Below, one piece after another: positions 1 through 5,281 of a stretch of 5,281 nucleotides of DNA; the stretch's first letter is position 1; the number at the start of each line of letters is the position of its first letter. The notes beneath the pieces were generated by a model. It was not told the DNA's origin. It did no database searches and saw only the letters and a list, made by a program, of their open reading frames with translations. Source of the stretch: an uncultured Mucilaginibacter sp. (GTDB lineage: Bacteria > Bacteroidota > Bacteroidia > Sphingobacteriales > Sphingobacteriaceae); NCBI GenBank assembly GCA_903885865.1, contig CAISKH010000068.1, positions 1 to 5,281 of the forward strand, read 5' to 3'. The position numbers were made by a program, and so were the translations under genes.

Positions 1-245
1 AAAAAAATTAACAATTAAAATTGTAGTAGTTTGTCCCTGTTATCAGCTTTTATTCTAACAAAAAAAAATCCACACGGGACGTGTTTAAATCTTAGGGATA
101 AATTTAAAAGTTTTTAATTAACAAATCCTATTTTTTATTGCTTTTAATGAAAAAATACCATAATAGCTTAAAACCTGCGGGAATAAATTACTTATAATTA
201 ACTGAACAGCAATGATAAACCAATGGCTGTTTTTATATTTGGGCG
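1..245. other. AT-rich non-coding region upstream of pnuC
   Basis: I see no gene and no riboswitch that I can identify; the conserved elements of a TPP riboswitch are missing. Small stems are present: ACAAT/ATTGT at 11-15/20-24, ACACG/CGTGT at 72-76/80-84, and TTTAAAT/ATTTAAA at 84-90/102-108. A TCCCT at 34-38 could pair with AGGGA at 94-98. No convincing Bacteroidota -33/-7 promoter pair was found, although the pnuC promoter is presumably in this stretch. Confidence 0.4.
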
Positions 246-848
246 ATGGGAATTGTACACGCGCTGCAAATTTGGTGGCAGCACCAATCATTATTGGAAG
301 TAATTGGGGTTATTACCGGCTTATTGTGTGTGTACCTGGCTGCCAAAAATATTATTTGGAACTGGCCCCTGGCCATTATAAGCGTAGCCATTTACATTTT
401 CATTTTTTATAACAGTCACCTGTTTGCCGACATGGGCCTCCAGGTTTATTTTTTGATCACCAATATTTACGGCTGGTATTTTTGGAGCAAAAAACCATCG
501 TCCGATGAAAAAACACCGGTTATGCGCATTAAAAAAAATGAGCTGGTTTTATCAGGTTTAGCAATTGTTGTATTCACCTTTTTTTTAGGTTCGGTTTTAA
601 AATATACCACGGCCTCCTACCCGTTTATTGACAGCTTTTGCACCGCGTGCAGCCTGATTGCTCAAATTTTCCTGGCACGCAAGGTATTGGAAAACTGGCT
701 AATATGGATATTTGTAGATATTATTTATGTAGGCGTTTACCTTTTCAAGGGGCTTCATCTTACTGCCATTATGTATGCTATATATGTTGGTATTGCTTTG
801 TTGGGTTATATTGACTGGAAAAGGGATTGGAAGAAACAGGTTGTTTAA
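246..848 (+). CDS. pnuC: PnuC-type nicotinamide riboside transporter
   Basis: This 200-residue integral inner-membrane protein has about seven hydrophobic segments (roughly residues 15-33, 39-56, 61-79, 99-119, 130-146, 150-167 and 172-189). That agrees with the 3+1+3 topology of the PnuC/SWEET-like fold. Family hallmarks are visible: the aromatic pair W38-N-W40, the NIYGWYFW stretch at 73-80, Q140, the E149-N-W151 and W154 cluster, and the C-terminal GYIDW. PnuC proteins carry out facilitated uptake of nicotinamide riboside, driven by phosphorylation inside the cell; the P-loop kinase encoded 73 nt downstream would supply that trapping step. The ATG at 246 is the first ATG after the in-frame stop at 216-218 and gives a normal family length; no clear ribosome binding site precedes it. 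Some Bacteroidota PnuC relatives (PnuT) carry thiamine instead, but I see no TPP riboswitch here and the neighbour is a ribosylnicotinamide-kinase-like protein, so the nicotinamide riboside assignment is favoured by context. Confidence 0.92.
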   Translation: MGIVHALQIWWQHQSLLEVIGVITGLLCVYLAAKNIIWNWPLAIISVAIYIFIFYNSHLFADMGLQVYFLITNIYGWYFWSKKPSSDEKTPVMRIKKNELVLSGLAIVVFTFFLGSVLKYTTASYPFIDSFCTACSLIAQIFLARKVLENWLIWIFVDIIYVGVYLFKGLHLTAIMYAIYVGIALLGYIDWKRDWKKQVV

Positions 849-850
849 TG

Positions 851-959
851 TCGGATTTCGGATGTTCAATTTCGAATTTATTTAATGGTAAATTTATTGA
901 TGGCTTAAGTTGCAATTATTGATGATACAAAAATCCGAAATCGAACATCCGAAATCCGA
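851..959. repeat. Imperfect 29-bp inverted repeat at the pnuC/kinase junction
   Basis: The left arm 851-879 (beginning TCGGATTTCGGATGTTC) and the right arm 931-959 are reverse complements with two mismatches in 29 bases, the first 17 being perfect. The spacer is 51 nt. Each arm is itself built from short AATCCGAAAT-like direct repeats, so the element looks like a miniature dispersed repeat rather than a designed terminator; no T-run follows it. The left arm starts 3 nt after the pnuC stop codon, and the kinase start codon lies in the loop. From memory, similar CCGAAATC-rich repeats are common between genes in Sphingobacteriaceae, but I cannot check this here. Confidence 0.8.
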
Positions 960-1479
960 AATAAAGAAAATTGCTGTCGTTGGCCCTGAATCAACCGGAA
1001 AATCAACTATGGCTGCTTTTCTGGCCAGGCATTATCATACGGTTTGGGTGCCCGAATATGCCCGCGAATACTGCGAAAAACTTACCGATGTGCCTACCTG
1101 GCAGGACGAGATAAATATGTTTCATGGCCAAATTTCTTTAGAAAAAGAACTACTGCCAACCGCCAACGGCCTGCTCATTTGCGACACTACCTTTATCACC
1201 GTAAAAATATGGAGCGACCATATCTTCGGCAAATCCCCGCAGGAAGTATTGGACGAATTACCCAAACATCATTACGACCTTTACCTGCTTTTAAATATCG
1301 ATATGCCCTGGCAGGAAGACCCCCTTCGCGATTTCCCACACATGCGCGAACATTTTATGGATGTTTGGTATAAAGAACTGGATACTTTAAATGCCAGGTA
1401 TGTGCTGATTACCGGTACCGGGCAGGAAAGGTACAATAATGCTATAGCTGCTATTGATACTTTTTTGAAGCAGAATTAA
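922..1479 (+). CDS. NadR-like ribosylnicotinamide kinase domain protein (AAA family ATPase)
   Basis: This 185-residue soluble P-loop NTPase resembles the C-terminal kinase domain of NadR. Visible motifs are the Walker A loop GPESTGKST (residues 21-29), the VPEYAREY segment at 43-50 typical of NadR kinases, a Walker B-like LICDTT (85-90), and a lid/substrate segment LLLNIDMPWQEDPLRDF (122-138). The expected reaction is ATP-dependent phosphorylation of nicotinamide riboside to NMN in the cytoplasm. The NMN adenylyltransferase domain of full NadR is absent, so NMN would need another enzyme such as NadD. I chose ATG 922; a TTG at 910 in the same frame would add four residues. Neither has a convincing ribosome binding site. 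Residues 3-14 (KSEIEHPKSEIK) come from the right arm of an inverted repeat and precede the conserved fold, so they are probably a non-functional tail. It is likely co-transcribed with pnuC. The kinase family is secure; the exact substrate is inferred. Confidence 0.88.
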   Translation: MIQKSEIEHPKSEIKKIAVVGPESTGKSTMAAFLARHYHTVWVPEYAREYCEKLTDVPTWQDEINMFHGQISLEKELLPTANGLLICDTTFITVKIWSDHIFGKSPQEVLDELPKHHYDLYLLLNIDMPWQEDPLRDFPHMREHFMDVWYKELDTLNARYVLITGTGQERYNNAIAAIDTFLKQN

Positions 1480-1517
1480 GCTAAATTCATCCTAATTTCA
1501 TAAATATTTCATATTGA

Positions 1518-1546
1518 TGCAACATTCATAAAAAACTGCTGTCATA
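1518..1546 (+). promoter_or_regulatory. Candidate ECF-sigma-type promoter upstream of the sigma factor gene
   Basis: TGCAAC at 1518-1523 is followed by a 17-nt spacer and GTCATA at 1541-1546. An AAC-containing -35 element and a GTC-containing -10 element at this spacing are the usual form of ECF sigma promoters, and ECF operons are often autoregulated. Transcription would begin around 1552-1555, leaving a leader of only about 10-15 nt before the TTG start at 1566. This is pattern matching on one site without an alignment, so it remains a candidate. Confidence 0.5.
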
Positions 1547-1565
1547 TAACCTGAAAGCTAAAACT

Positions 1566-2129
1566 TTGGACGCCTTATTCATCGATAAGCATTACAACCT
1601 GGTGGTTGAGTGCAAGCAGGGCAGTAAAAAAGCCTGTTACGAGCTCTACCAGCTGTACTCGAAAGCGATGTTAAACGTCGCCTTTCGTATCGTGGGCAAT
1701 ATCGGCGAGGCCGAGGATGTTTTGCAGGAAGCCTTTTTAGATGCTTTTAACCGGATAACAGACTTTAGGCAGGAAACCACATTTGGTTTATGGCTTAAGC
1801 AAATAGTGGTGAGCCGGTCTATTAATTTATTGAGGAAACGAAAATTAGAGCTGGTTGAAATAGGCGACGAACAATTAGATAATATAAGTGAAGAGGAAAC
1901 GGATGACAGTTACGAGGAAACCCAATATAAAGTAGCCTTAATTAAAAAGGTTATGAAAGAGTTGCCAGAAGGTTACCGGATGGTTATATCATTATACCTG
2001 CTGGAAGGGTATGACCACGAAGAAATAGGGCAAATATTGGGCATTACAGAAAATACATCAAGAACACAATTTTTAAGAGCAAAAAGGAAGCTAAGTGAGC
2101 TATTAAACAGGAAAGGAATAATACAATGA
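1566..2129 (+). CDS. RNA polymerase ECF-type sigma-70 factor
   Basis: This 187-residue protein has the two-domain ECF layout. Region 2 spans about residues 22-92 and includes the core-binding segment around EAEDVLQEAFLDAF (48-61), the -10 recognition part FRQETTFGLWLKQIV (67-81) and the basic end LLRKRK. An acidic linker (about 97-120) follows. Region 4 (about 124-178) carries the helix-turn-helix YDHEEIGQILGITENTSRTQ that reads the -35 element. It would direct RNA polymerase to a specific regulon, probably including its own operon through the promoter candidate at 1518-1546. The start is a TTG: no ATG or GTG exists between the in-frame stop at 1515-1517 and the conserved fold, and the TTG gives a natural N-terminus. 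The stop overlaps the next gene's start as ATGA, showing translational coupling with the putative anti-sigma protein. Family assignment is firm; the signal and the regulon are unknown. Confidence 0.93.
   Translation: MDALFIDKHYNLVVECKQGSKKACYELYQLYSKAMLNVAFRIVGNIGEAEDVLQEAFLDAFNRITDFRQETTFGLWLKQIVVSRSINLLRKRKLELVEIGDEQLDNISEEETDDSYEETQYKVALIKKVMKELPEGYRMVISLYLLEGYDHEEIGQILGITENTSRTQFLRAKRKLSELLNRKGIIQ
2112..2117 (+). promoter_or_regulatory. Ribosome binding site for the putative anti-sigma gene
   Basis: An AAAGGA sequence (within AGGAAAGGAATAA) lies 8 nt before the ATG at 2126. It is the clearest Shine-Dalgarno-like site in the window; the other genes lack one. It supports 2126 as the start and would allow the membrane protein to be translated both independently and by coupling with the upstream sigma factor. 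Confidence 0.55.
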
Positions 2130-2683
2130 GCAAGCGATTAGAGGATTTTATAAAAAACAACAGGGAAGAATTTGATGATCTTGAACCCAGGGCAAACCTA
2201 TGGGGCAGGATAGAAAATGAACTACCGCAGCAATTTAACGGGCAAAAAAGCGTGCAAAAAACATTTTCGTTAGCATTTGTTTTGCGGGTTGCGGCCCTGG
2301 TAATTTTAGTGATGGGCGCCTGTTTTGCTGTATACCTCCACAACGAGCGGTCAACGGTTAACCTGGCTGCCATTAACCCTGAATATGCCAGGCAGCAGGT
2401 GCATTATACCTCATTGATAGCAACCCAGCGTACCGAGCTGAAAACTATTGCAAAATCAGACCCGCAATTGTACAATGAGTTTAGCGCTGAGATCGCTAAA
2501 ATGGATTCTACTTACAAAAAATTAAATAATGATCTGGCTACCAGCCCCGACCAGGAAGCTGTTTTACGTGCAATGATCCGGAACTTGCAAATACAAACAG
2601 AGGTGCTTAATCAGCAACTTAATGTAATTGAACAATTTAATGAATTTAAAAATCCCAAAAAAAATGAAACTAAAGATATATAG
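2126..2683 (+). CDS. Putative anti-sigma factor, single-pass membrane protein
   Basis: This 185-residue protein has three visible parts. Residues 1-45 are a polar, presumably cytoplasmic segment beginning MSKRLEDFIKNNREEFDDLE, with a LWGRIENEL stretch. Residues about 48-71 form one transmembrane helix. Residues about 75-185 are a Gln/Leu/Glu-rich, largely helical and probably coiled-coil domain that would lie in the periplasm. The design, plus a 4-nt ATGA overlap with the ECF sigma gene, fits a membrane anti-sigma factor that holds the sigma factor at the inner membrane through its N-terminus. I see no HxxxCxxC zinc-binding motif, so it is not a ZAS-type anti-sigma, and no FecR-type domain. 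The role is inferred from position and topology; I do not recognise a named family with certainty. It ends 20 nt inside the next gene. Confidence 0.8.
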   Translation: MSKRLEDFIKNNREEFDDLEPRANLWGRIENELPQQFNGQKSVQKTFSLAFVLRVAALVILVMGACFAVYLHNERSTVNLAAINPEYARQQVHYTSLIATQRTELKTIAKSDPQLYNEFSAEIAKMDSTYKKLNNDLATSPDQEAVLRAMIRNLQIQTEVLNQQLNVIEQFNEFKNPKKNETKDI

Positions 2684-4109
2684 TATTGCCTTAATTACAT
2701 TTATAGGCATGGTGGCTTGTAGTACTGCAATTTACGCGCAGACTACATCAGCCCAATCACCTGCGCCTGCCGCAAGCGCAAACTCTAACGGCGAGGGGAG
2801 CGCTTCATCATCTTTGTCTGCCCCACGTGCTTATTCATATTCCTCACCTGGAGTTTACGATTTTAGCCCTGACATCAATTTTTCGCACTCGCAGGATACT
2901 GCTTACCTGCGAAAAATGAGAAAACTACAGGAGCAGCAGCGCGAGATACAAAAGCAAATGCAGGAGCTGAGAAACGAAGAAAACAAAAAGAACAATACCG
3001 ATACAAAGGACAGGGTATCAGTGAGGTTAAGGGATATGAATGTGAGGCTAAGGGATATGAATGTAAGGCTAAACACGGATATAAATGTAAAGTTCGATTC
3101 TGCCTTTAATAAGAATTTTACCCGGAGTTTTAGTAATAGCTTTAAATTTAACAATGAATCCAGCGATGCCGATATTGAAAAAAAGGTTCAAAGCGGCGAG
3201 GTAAAAGAAAAAATTAAAAATTATACCAAAAGCTATCCTGCAGACGGAAACGATAAGCTGGAGATCGATAACCGCTATGGTAAGGTAACCGTAGCCACCT
3301 GGGCAAAAAAAGAGTTTAAAGTTGATGTGCAAATTAAAGCCTATGCCAACGATGATGCTGAAGCACAAAAAATATTGGACCAAACCAACATTACCGATAG
3401 CAAAGAAAACAACGTGGTATCTTTTGAAACAGTTATTGACGGTTCTAAAAGTTGGTGGGGAACAATGACCAATAATGGTAAAACTACTGTACGCAAAACG
3501 GTGGTAAGTTATACAGTGTATATGCCGGTAAAAAGCGCTGTTAGCATTACCAACAGATACGGGTTAATTCAACTACCAACTTTGGAGGGTAAAGTAACTA
3601 TTAACAACACCTACGGTGGCCTTATAGCTCAATCATTAACCAATAGCGATATTAATGTAAAATATGGCGCAGCTAACATAATTAGCCTGGCTGGCAGCGA
3701 CCTTAATTTATCATACGGTAGCCTTAAACTGGATGCTGCGGATAATCTAAATGCGGTAATAAACCATAGTCCCGCAAAAATAGGCAAATTGAGTACTTCG
3801 GGTAATATTACTGTGCGCTATGAAGGGCTGGAAATAGGCGATGTAGATAAAAACCTGAAAACCTTATCAATTAGCACCTCTTTTGCCCCAGTAAAATTGG
3901 GCTCATTAAATGATATGAATGCCGATTTTGATGTAACAACCCATTATGCAGATTTTATATACAATAATTCAACGAATGTTACCTACAAAACACCTACAGA
4001 TGAAAAAGGCCGTGCCTCAACAAAAAACTACAAGGGGCATATAGGCAAAGGTAATGCTGATAAAGTGATCACTGTTAAATCAAATTACGGCAGTGTTAAG
4101 TTTGATTAA
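2664..4109 (+). CDS. Exported protein with coiled coil and beta-rich repeats (DUF4097/adhesin-like)
   Basis: This protein has 481 residues from the ATG at 2664. The N-terminus (MKLKIYSIALITFIG...) is a signal peptide; likely cleavage follows A25 (IYA/Q). C19 in MVACS is a poor lipobox, so a lipoprotein is possible but less likely. A Ser/Ala/Pro-rich low-complexity stretch follows (about 27-62), then a Gln/Glu/Arg-rich coiled coil (about 80-110), heptapeptide repeats VRLRDMN (120-141), and from about 195 a beta-rich region with recurring NRYG/NTYG/KYG/SYG motifs ending in NYGSVKFD. This resembles the DUF4097 putative-adhesin style of beta-solenoid, though I recognise it by pattern only. It would act in the periplasm or at the cell surface and may be the output or ligand partner of the sigma/anti-sigma pair. 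The start overlaps the upstream gene by 20 nt with no clear ribosome binding site, suggesting coupled translation. An in-frame ATG at 2640 would add eight residues before the signal peptide. Confidence 0.85.
   Translation: MKLKIYSIALITFIGMVACSTAIYAQTTSAQSPAPAASANSNGEGSASSSLSAPRAYSYSSPGVYDFSPDINFSHSQDTAYLRKMRKLQEQQREIQKQMQELRNEENKKNNTDTKDRVSVRLRDMNVRLRDMNVRLNTDINVKFDSAFNKNFTRSFSNSFKFNNESSDADIEKKVQSGEVKEKIKNYTKSYPADGNDKLEIDNRYGKVTVATWAKKEFKVDVQIKAYANDDAEAQKILDQTNITDSKENNVVSFETVIDGSKSWWGTMTNNGKTTVRKTVVSYTVYMPVKSAVSITNRYGLIQLPTLEGKVTINNTYGGLIAQSLTNSDINVKYGAANIISLAGSDLNLSYGSLKLDAADNLNAVINHSPAKIGKLSTSGNITVRYEGLEIGDVDKNLKTLSISTSFAPVKLGSLNDMNADFDVTTHYADFIYNNSTNVTYKTPTDEKGRASTKNYKGHIGKGNADKVITVKSNYGSVKFD
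3021..3086 (+). repeat. In-frame 21-bp tandem repeat inside the exported protein gene
   Basis: Units at 3021-3041 and 3042-3062 differ at one base. A diverged third unit of 24 bp (3063-3086) carries one extra codon. Because 21 is a multiple of three, the frame is kept and the protein shows VRLRDMN, VRLRDMN and VRLNTDIN, followed by VKFDSAFN as a possible older copy. The near identity of the first two units indicates a recent duplication. Confidence 0.9.
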
Positions 4110-4120
4110 ATTATAGTTTC

Positions 4121-4210
4121 TGTCATTTCGAACGAAGAGAGAAATCTTAAACGCTATGCTTTGGTCGCTATGCACCGTGTTTAAGATTTCTCTCTTCGTT
4201 CGAAATGACA
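4121..4210. repeat. Perfect 32-bp inverted repeat, probable dispersed Bacteroidota element
   Basis: The left arm 4121-4152 (starting TGTCATTTCGAACGAAGAGA) and the right arm 4179-4210 are exact reverse complements, with a 26-nt loop that contains half of an 8-bp direct repeat (CGCTATGC at 4152-4159 and 4166-4173). A perfect 32-bp arm is longer than a normal terminator stem. From memory, TGTCATTTCGAxCGAAGxGAGAAATCTT-type palindromes recur between genes of many Bacteroidota, which suggests a REP- or MITE-like element. There is no transposase here, so any movement would have to be mediated in trans. Confidence 0.88.
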
Positions 4211-4218
4211 TTTTTTTT
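4121..4218 (+). terminator. Candidate Rho-independent terminator of the sigma operon
   Basis: The 32-bp stem starts 11 nt after the stop codon of the exported-protein gene and is followed directly by eight T residues (4211-4218). The T-run is only on the plus-strand side; on the minus strand the stem is followed by mixed sequence. It would therefore stop transcription from the operon efficiently and the opposing methyltransferase transcript less well. The last two T residues overlap the methyltransferase stop codon (complement of 4217-4219). Confidence 0.65.
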
Positions 4219-5281
4219 AAAACACCCTGCACAATAATCCTTTTAAATACTCCCCTTCGGGGAATGAAGACCTTACCGGGTGGTCTTCGGGCTGGCAAAA
4301 CTGGTTGATAAATTGCACTTGTTTGCCGGCATCCAGCGCGGCCCAGGCAATAACCTGCTTAAAGGTTTCCATATCCATAGCGCCCGAACAGGAATAGGTA
4401 GCCAGTAACCCGCCGCTATTTAATAGTAGCATGGCTAAACGGTTAAGATCCTTATAAGCCCTCAACGCCCTGTCGAGCGCTGAGCGTGAGGGCGCGTATT
4501 TCGGCGGATCGAGTATGATCATATCAAACTGCTCACCTTCTTCCCTGAAAACCCGCAGCTGCTTATTTACATCGGCTTGTATAGCAATATGTTTTTTTGC
4601 ATCCAGTTTATTCAGGCTGATGTTCTCTTTCAATGTTTCCATAGCCGGTGCCGAGCTATCCACGCTGGTTACTGATGCGGCTCCATTTGCAAGACAATTC
4701 AGCGTAAAGCCACCGGTATAGCAAAAGCAATCCAATATTTTTTTGCCTTTAGCATGAGCGGCAACAATTTTCCGGTTATCGCGCTGGTCGCAATAAAAGC
4801 CCGATTTCTGGCCGCCTGCAATATTAATATTATACAGAATATTATTCTCTTTCACTTCAACAGACCCCGACGGCTCAACGCCTGCCAGTAAAATGTTCGA
4901 GGTTTCCAACCCTTCGTGCAGCCTAGACGCTGTGTCGCTTTTATCAAAAATACTTGCCGGTTTTAGCAGGCGCTGCAATTCGTTAATAATAACGGGCATC
5001 GTTTTTTCCATGCCCGATGTAAGCACCTGCACCGCTAAATGACCGGCATATTTATCAACGATTAAACCGGGCAGGAAATCCGATTCGCTGAATATCAACC
5101 TGCAGGTATTGGTTTCACCACTACTCAGCAGATCATTCCGCCCTGCCACTGCTACTGCCACTTTTCTACGGAACCAATTCTCATCAACCATAACACCCTC
5201 ATCCCATTCCAGCAAACGCAACGCAACCCGCGACTGATCGTTATAAAACCCGTAAGCCATGAAATCGCCTTTAGTATTCAG
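4217..5281 (-). CDS. rlmI: RlmI-like class I SAM-dependent rRNA (cytosine-C5) methyltransferase, N-terminus cut by window edge
   Basis: The frame stays open to the last base of the window: codons upstream of the ATG at 5260 read LNTKGDF and then MAYGFYNDQS, which is the end of the usual N-terminal PUA domain. The internal Met is thus not the start, and about 40-70 residues are missing. Numbering from that Met, visible motifs are GGQKSGFYCDQRDNR (149-163), the SAM-binding motif I DCFCYTGGFTLN (177-188), the acidic VDSS (200-203), motif IV LDPPKY (250-255), and motif VI TYSCSG (288-293) with the likely catalytic Cys291. The C-terminal DHPVRSSFPEGEYLKG also matches COG1092. E. coli RlmI makes m5C1962 in 23S rRNA; the same target here is inferred. 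The gene converges on the sigma operon with no functional link apparent. Its promoter lies outside the window. Confidence 0.92.
   Translation of the reverse strand: MNTKGDFMAYGFYNDQSRVALRLLEWDEGVMVDENWFRRKVAVAVAGRNDLLSSGETNTCRLIFSESDFLPGLIVDKYAGHLAVQVLTSGMEKTMPVIINELQRLLKPASIFDKSDTASRLHEGLETSNILLAGVEPSGSVEVKENNILYNINIAGGQKSGFYCDQRDNRKIVAAHAKGKKILDCFCYTGGFTLNCLANGAASVTSVDSSAPAMETLKENISLNKLDAKKHIAIQADVNKQLRVFREEGEQFDMIILDPPKYAPSRSALDRALRAYKDLNRLAMLLLNSGGLLATYSCSGAMDMETFKQVIAWAALDAGKQVQFINQFCQPEDHPVRSSFPEGEYLKGLLCRVF

Noticed and set aside
60..84. Minus-strand hairpin ACACG/CGTGT followed by nine T residues, like an intrinsic terminator
   Set aside because: The stem is only 5 bp and no minus-strand gene lies upstream of it in the window to be terminated.
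234..241. TATATTTG, an exact match to the Bacteroidota -7 promoter box TAnnTTTG
   Set aside because: It ends 4 nt before the pnuC ATG and has no TTTG box at the proper distance upstream, so a chance match in AT-rich DNA is more likely.
1..245. Possible TPP or NAD-type riboswitch upstream of pnuC
   Set aside because: The conserved TPP motifs are missing, and I cannot match the short stems to an NAD riboswitch consensus by eye. A covariance-model scan would settle it.
212..412. 66-codon plus-strand frame starting just before pnuC
   Set aside because: It overlaps pnuC in another frame, has no family resemblance, and pnuC has clear transporter motifs from residue 15 on.
2044..2373. 109-codon minus-strand frame across the sigma/anti-sigma junction
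   Set aside because: It is antisense to two well-supported overlapping genes and shows no recognisable domain.
2903..3383. Two minus-strand open frames rich in Phe, Leu and Ser or Ile
   Set aside because: These are antisense shadows of the Lys/Glu/Asn-rich coding sequence of the exported protein, which has a signal peptide and in-frame repeats.
4080..4298. 72-codon minus-strand frame with a SFRTKREI segment
   Set aside because: It is a translation of the 4121-4210 inverted repeat joined to an out-of-frame part of the methyltransferase gene. Repeat translations of this sort are commonly mis-annotated as small proteins.
5258..5260. ATG as the start of the methyltransferase
   Set aside because: The open frame continues to the window end and the upstream residues match the PUA-domain end, so this Met is internal.

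Overview
The window looks like chromosome from a Bacteroidota bacterium, most likely family Sphingobacteriaceae (Mucilaginibacter/Pedobacter-like). The pointers are AT-rich intergenic DNA, weak or absent Shine-Dalgarno sequences, an ECF sigma factor of Bacteroidota type, and two intergenic inverted repeats whose sequence styles I recall as common in these genomes. The taxonomic call is inference from style and protein wording, not from a search.

Layout. Positions 1-245 are AT-rich and non-coding as far as I can see. Positions 246-848 encode a PnuC-type vitamin-precursor permease. Positions 922-1479 encode a stand-alone P-loop kinase that matches the ribosylnicotinamide kinase half of NadR. 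Together they form a short salvage module: nicotinamide riboside is imported and trapped as NMN. The junction between the two genes holds a 29-bp imperfect inverted repeat whose right arm has become the first codons of the kinase.

Positions 1566-4109 are a tight three-gene operon: an ECF sigma factor, a single-pass membrane protein placed and built like its anti-sigma factor, and an exported protein with a coiled coil and a beta-rich repeat region. The genes overlap by 4 and 20 nt. A good candidate ECF-type promoter (TGCAAC - 17 nt - GTCATA) sits just upstream, which suggests autoregulation. The operon ends at a perfect 32-bp inverted repeat followed by eight T residues, which is both a candidate terminator and probably a copy of a dispersed Bacteroidota repeat.

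Positions 4217-5281 on the minus strand carry an RlmI-like (COG1092) rRNA cytosine methyltransferase, convergent with the operon and cut off at its N-terminus by the window edge. The least-understood part is the sigma/anti-sigma/exported-protein operon. It looks like an envelope-sensing or surface-remodelling circuit whose signal and output are unknown. I see no CRISPR array, tRNA, rRNA, transposase gene or phage gene.
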